A stretch of DNA of 7,833 nt from WLNJ01 sp037131165 (GTDB lineage Bacteria; Actinomycetota; Thermoleophilia; Solirubrobacterales; Solirubrobacteraceae): positions 1 through 7,833 of the forward strand of contig JBAXRO010000082.1 in NCBI GenBank assembly GCA_037131165.1, given 5' to 3'. Below, in pieces: positions 5,942 through 7,833 of the stretch (positions are counted from its first letter, which is position 1; each line of letters starts with the position of its first letter). The notes under the pieces were generated by a model. The model was not told the origin of the DNA. It saw nothing but the letters and a program-made list of their open reading frames with translations, and made no database searches. Position numbers and translations under genes: made by a program.

Positions 5942-7243
5942 CTATGCGAGAGAGGCCAAGTCGGCAGCAAACCCCGGGTAGGAGACGCTGGCAGCAGCGA
6001 AGTCGTCGACCTCGACACCCTCCCTGCTCGCAAGGCCGGCCACGGCCCCGAGCATTGCGAGACGATGGTCGCCGAGGCTTTCGATCGTTCCGCCGCGAAG
6101 CTCCCCCGTCCCCTCGATCGAGAACCCGTCGGGGGCCGCCTCGATCCGCGCACCGAGGGCTGAAAGACCGGAGACCGTTGCCTCGATCCGGTCGCTCTCC
6201 TTGACGCGGAGCTCCTCGGCGCCGGTCACTGTCGTGGTGCCCTTGGCGAAGCAGGCCACCAAAGCAAGCAGCGGAAGCTCGTCGATCGAGGACGGCACCT
6301 CGTCGGCCCCGACGTCTACCCCCTTGAGCGGACCGTGAGTCACCCGGATCGAGCCGAGGGGCTCGGGACCGAGCGGATCCGGGTCGCCGTGCGGGAGTCC
6401 CTCGATCGATGCGCCCATCCGTTCGAGGATCCTGAAGAGGCCGATCCGCCCGGGGTTCAGGTCGACATCGTCGACCGTGATGTCCGATCCCGGGACGAGC
6501 AGAGCGGCAGCAACGAGGAACGCCGCCGAGGACGGGTCGCCCGGGACGGTCCGATCGGTCGGCTCGAGTCGATCGCACGGCTCGACGGTGACCGTCCTCT
6601 CCGAGCCGACCTCGGACACCGAGATCGCGGCTCCTTGCTCGGCGAGCATCCTCTCGGTGTGATCGCGAGAAGCCGGCGACTCGCTCACGGAGGTCGTTGA
6701 ATCGGCCAGCAAACCGGCCATCAGGATGGCGCTCTTGACCTGCGCGCTCGCGACCGCCATGCGGTGGTTCGCGCCGACGAGGCTCGAACCGTGGACGCTG
6801 AACGGAGGCAATCCAGCGGTGGTGTCGATCCGCGCACCCATCAGCTCGAGCGGAGCGGCGACCCTGTCGATCGGGCGCCGCCTGATCGACTCGTCGCCGT
6901 CCAATCTCCATTCCCCCTGCGGTTGCCCTGACAGCCAGCCTGTCAACAGCCTCATCAGGGTCCCGCTGTTGCCGACGTCGATGACCCCGTCAACCAGACC
7001 CGCGCCCCGCAGTCCGACACCCTCGATCCGCACGTTCGTGCCATCCACCTCGACTCCGCAGCCGAGCGCCCGGACCGCCGCAAGAGTGCTGTCCGTGTCG
7101 GCTGCTCGCAGGTAGCCATCGATGGTCGAGGTCCCGTCCGCCATCGCAGCGAACAGGGCCGACCGGTGCGAGATCGACTTGTCGGCGGCCGTCTGCAGGC
7201 GACCGCCGAGCGGACCGGACGGGTCGAACCGGGTCGAGCCCAA
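5942..7243 (-). CDS. aroA: 3-phosphoshikimate 1-carboxyvinyltransferase (EPSP synthase)
   Basis: AroA transfers the enolpyruvyl group of PEP to shikimate-3-phosphate, the sixth step of the shikimate pathway. The 433-aa product is full length. Substrate-binding motifs in order are DKSISHR (21-27), GNSGTLMRLL (91-100), GDESIRRRP (116-124), SAQVKSAILMAGLLA (166-180), SRDHTERML (192-200), PGDPSSAAF (234-242), DELPLLA (321-327), KESDR (348-352) and GDHRLAM (391-397). The wording around NSGT and SAQVKSAILMAGL resembles class II (Bacillus/Agrobacterium-like) enzymes more than the E. coli type. The usual Pro-Gly before DKSISHR is Ala-Ala here. The start is a TTG at 7243, one base after the tyrA stop, with a possible GGTGAT ribosome site inside the tyrA end, so translation is probably coupled. 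Both neighbours in this run are consistent with an aromatic amino acid operon. Confidence 0.97.
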   Translation of the reverse strand: MGSTRFDPSGPLGGRLQTAADKSISHRSALFAAMADGTSTIDGYLRAADTDSTLAAVRALGCGVEVDGTNVRIEGVGLRGAGLVDGVIDVGNSGTLMRLLTGWLSGQPQGEWRLDGDESIRRRPIDRVAAPLELMGARIDTTAGLPPFSVHGSSLVGANHRMAVASAQVKSAILMAGLLADSTTSVSESPASRDHTERMLAEQGAAISVSEVGSERTVTVEPCDRLEPTDRTVPGDPSSAAFLVAAALLVPGSDITVDDVDLNPGRIGLFRILERMGASIEGLPHGDPDPLGPEPLGSIRVTHGPLKGVDVGADEVPSSIDELPLLALVACFAKGTTTVTGAEELRVKESDRIEATVSGLSALGARIEAAPDGFSIEGTGELRGGTIESLGDHRLAMLGAVAGLASREGVEVDDFAAASVSYPGFAADLASLA

Positions 7244-7244
7244 C

Positions 7245-7833
7245 TCAGATCACCACGTGGCCGAGGCTGGCGATCAACTGCGCCGCCCGGTCCTTGGCCT
7301 CGGAGCCTTCGATCCACAGGACGATCGTGCCAGTGGCCCTGTCTGCAGCCGGATGGAGCTGCAGGTCGACGAGGTCGATACCCGCCCCGCCGAGCGCGAG
7401 GGCAACCTCGGCGAGCACCCCGGCGCGGTTGGGGACCCGCACCCGCAGCGACTGGGCCGGTCCGCCCGAGACCGCCTGCTCGGACACCCGGACACGCTGC
7501 TCGGCCGCAAGGTCGTTCCATTCGGTGAGGCGCTCGGCGTCACCGTCGAAAAGCATCTCCCTGACCTCGCGCAGCCGCCGTTCGACACCCTCGATCCGCC
7601 TGATGAGGGCCTCCGAGTTCGAGAGGTAGATGTCGGTCCAGATCGAGCTCGGCACACCAGCAACCCGAGTTGCGTCGCGAAAACTCGGGCCTGTCGCGGG
7701 CAGCGGTTCACCCTCCTCGGAGAGCGTCGCATCGGCCTCGGCAACGAGCAGGTTGGCGAGTACGTGCGGAAGATGCGAGACGGTCGCAAGAATCCGGTCG
7801 TGAACGTGCGGGCCGATCGCTCGCGGCCGAGCC
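7245..7833 (-). CDS. tyrA: Prephenate dehydrogenase with C-terminal ACT domain, 3' part (runs off right edge)
   Basis: Prephenate dehydrogenase oxidatively decarboxylates prephenate to 4-hydroxyphenylpyruvate, the tyrosine precursor, using NAD(P). The last 195 residues are visible and the frame is still open at the right edge, so the N-terminal Rossmann domain is missing. Family signatures are HDRILATVSHLPHVLA (11-26 of the visible part) and GPSFRDATRVAG followed by IWTDIYLSN (48-72). A helical stretch follows (about 73-110), then an ACT domain (about 127-193: QSLRVRVPNRAGVLAEVALA onward). ACT domains commonly bind amino acids, so feedback control by tyrosine is likely but not shown. A GTG at 7655 is an internal codon, because conserved TyrA residues continue upstream of it. 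The stop lies one base before the aroA TTG. Cyclohexadienyl (arogenate) dehydrogenase activity cannot be excluded. Confidence 0.93.
   Translation of the reverse strand, partial: ARPRAIGPHVHDRILATVSHLPHVLANLLVAEADATLSEEGEPLPATGPSFRDATRVAGVPSSIWTDIYLSNSEALIRRIEGVERRLREVREMLFDGDAERLTEWNDLAAEQRVRVSEQAVSGGPAQSLRVRVPNRAGVLAEVALALGGAGIDLVDLQLHPAADRATGTIVLWIEGSEAKDRAAQLIASLGHVVI

Noticed and set aside
5691..6911. Minus-strand 406-aa frame overlapping aroA and cmk
   Set aside because: It is very rich in Arg and Gly with no domain, and occupies a different frame from the clearly conserved AroA and Cmk.
1..7833. Mobile element, CRISPR array, defence or secondary-metabolite system
   Set aside because: The window is filled by conserved housekeeping genes with short gaps. 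No transposase, integrase, tandem repeat array or unfamiliar gene is present.

Overview
This is a GC-rich window of ordinary core metabolism and information processing. Seven genes lie head to tail on the minus strand; none is convincing on the plus strand. In transcription order (right to left) they are tyrA (3' part), aroA, cmk, der, metK, priA and def (5' part). High GC, the metK-priA-def order, GTG/TTG starts and the protein wording (for example a long MetK central insert and class II-like AroA motifs) suggest a deep-branching actinobacterium, perhaps of the Thermoleophilia/Solirubrobacterales type. That placement is inferred from sequence feel and gene order, not from a search.

Right part (5317-7833): tyrA, aroA and cmk are packed with gaps of 1 and 10 nt. 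They cover prephenate dehydrogenation to the tyrosine precursor, EPSP synthesis in the shikimate pathway, and CMP phosphorylation. der (3893-5260) follows cmk after 56 nt and encodes the double-GTPase ribosome assembly factor. These four genes probably share one transcript.

Left part (1-3798): metK, priA and def form a second tight block (gaps of 34 and 9 nt) giving S-adenosylmethionine synthetase, the replication-restart helicase and peptide deformylase. The 94-nt space between der and metK is the longest non-coding stretch. It holds two inverted repeats, an imperfect direct repeat and a weak promoter-like pair, so it is the most likely place for separate regulation of the metK block.

I see no mobile element, CRISPR array, tRNA, rRNA, toxin-antitoxin or defence gene, and no undescribed system. 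The points worth a second look are the metK leader, an altered arginine in the Cmk signature, a PriA with all helicase motifs intact, and several start-site and length oddities.
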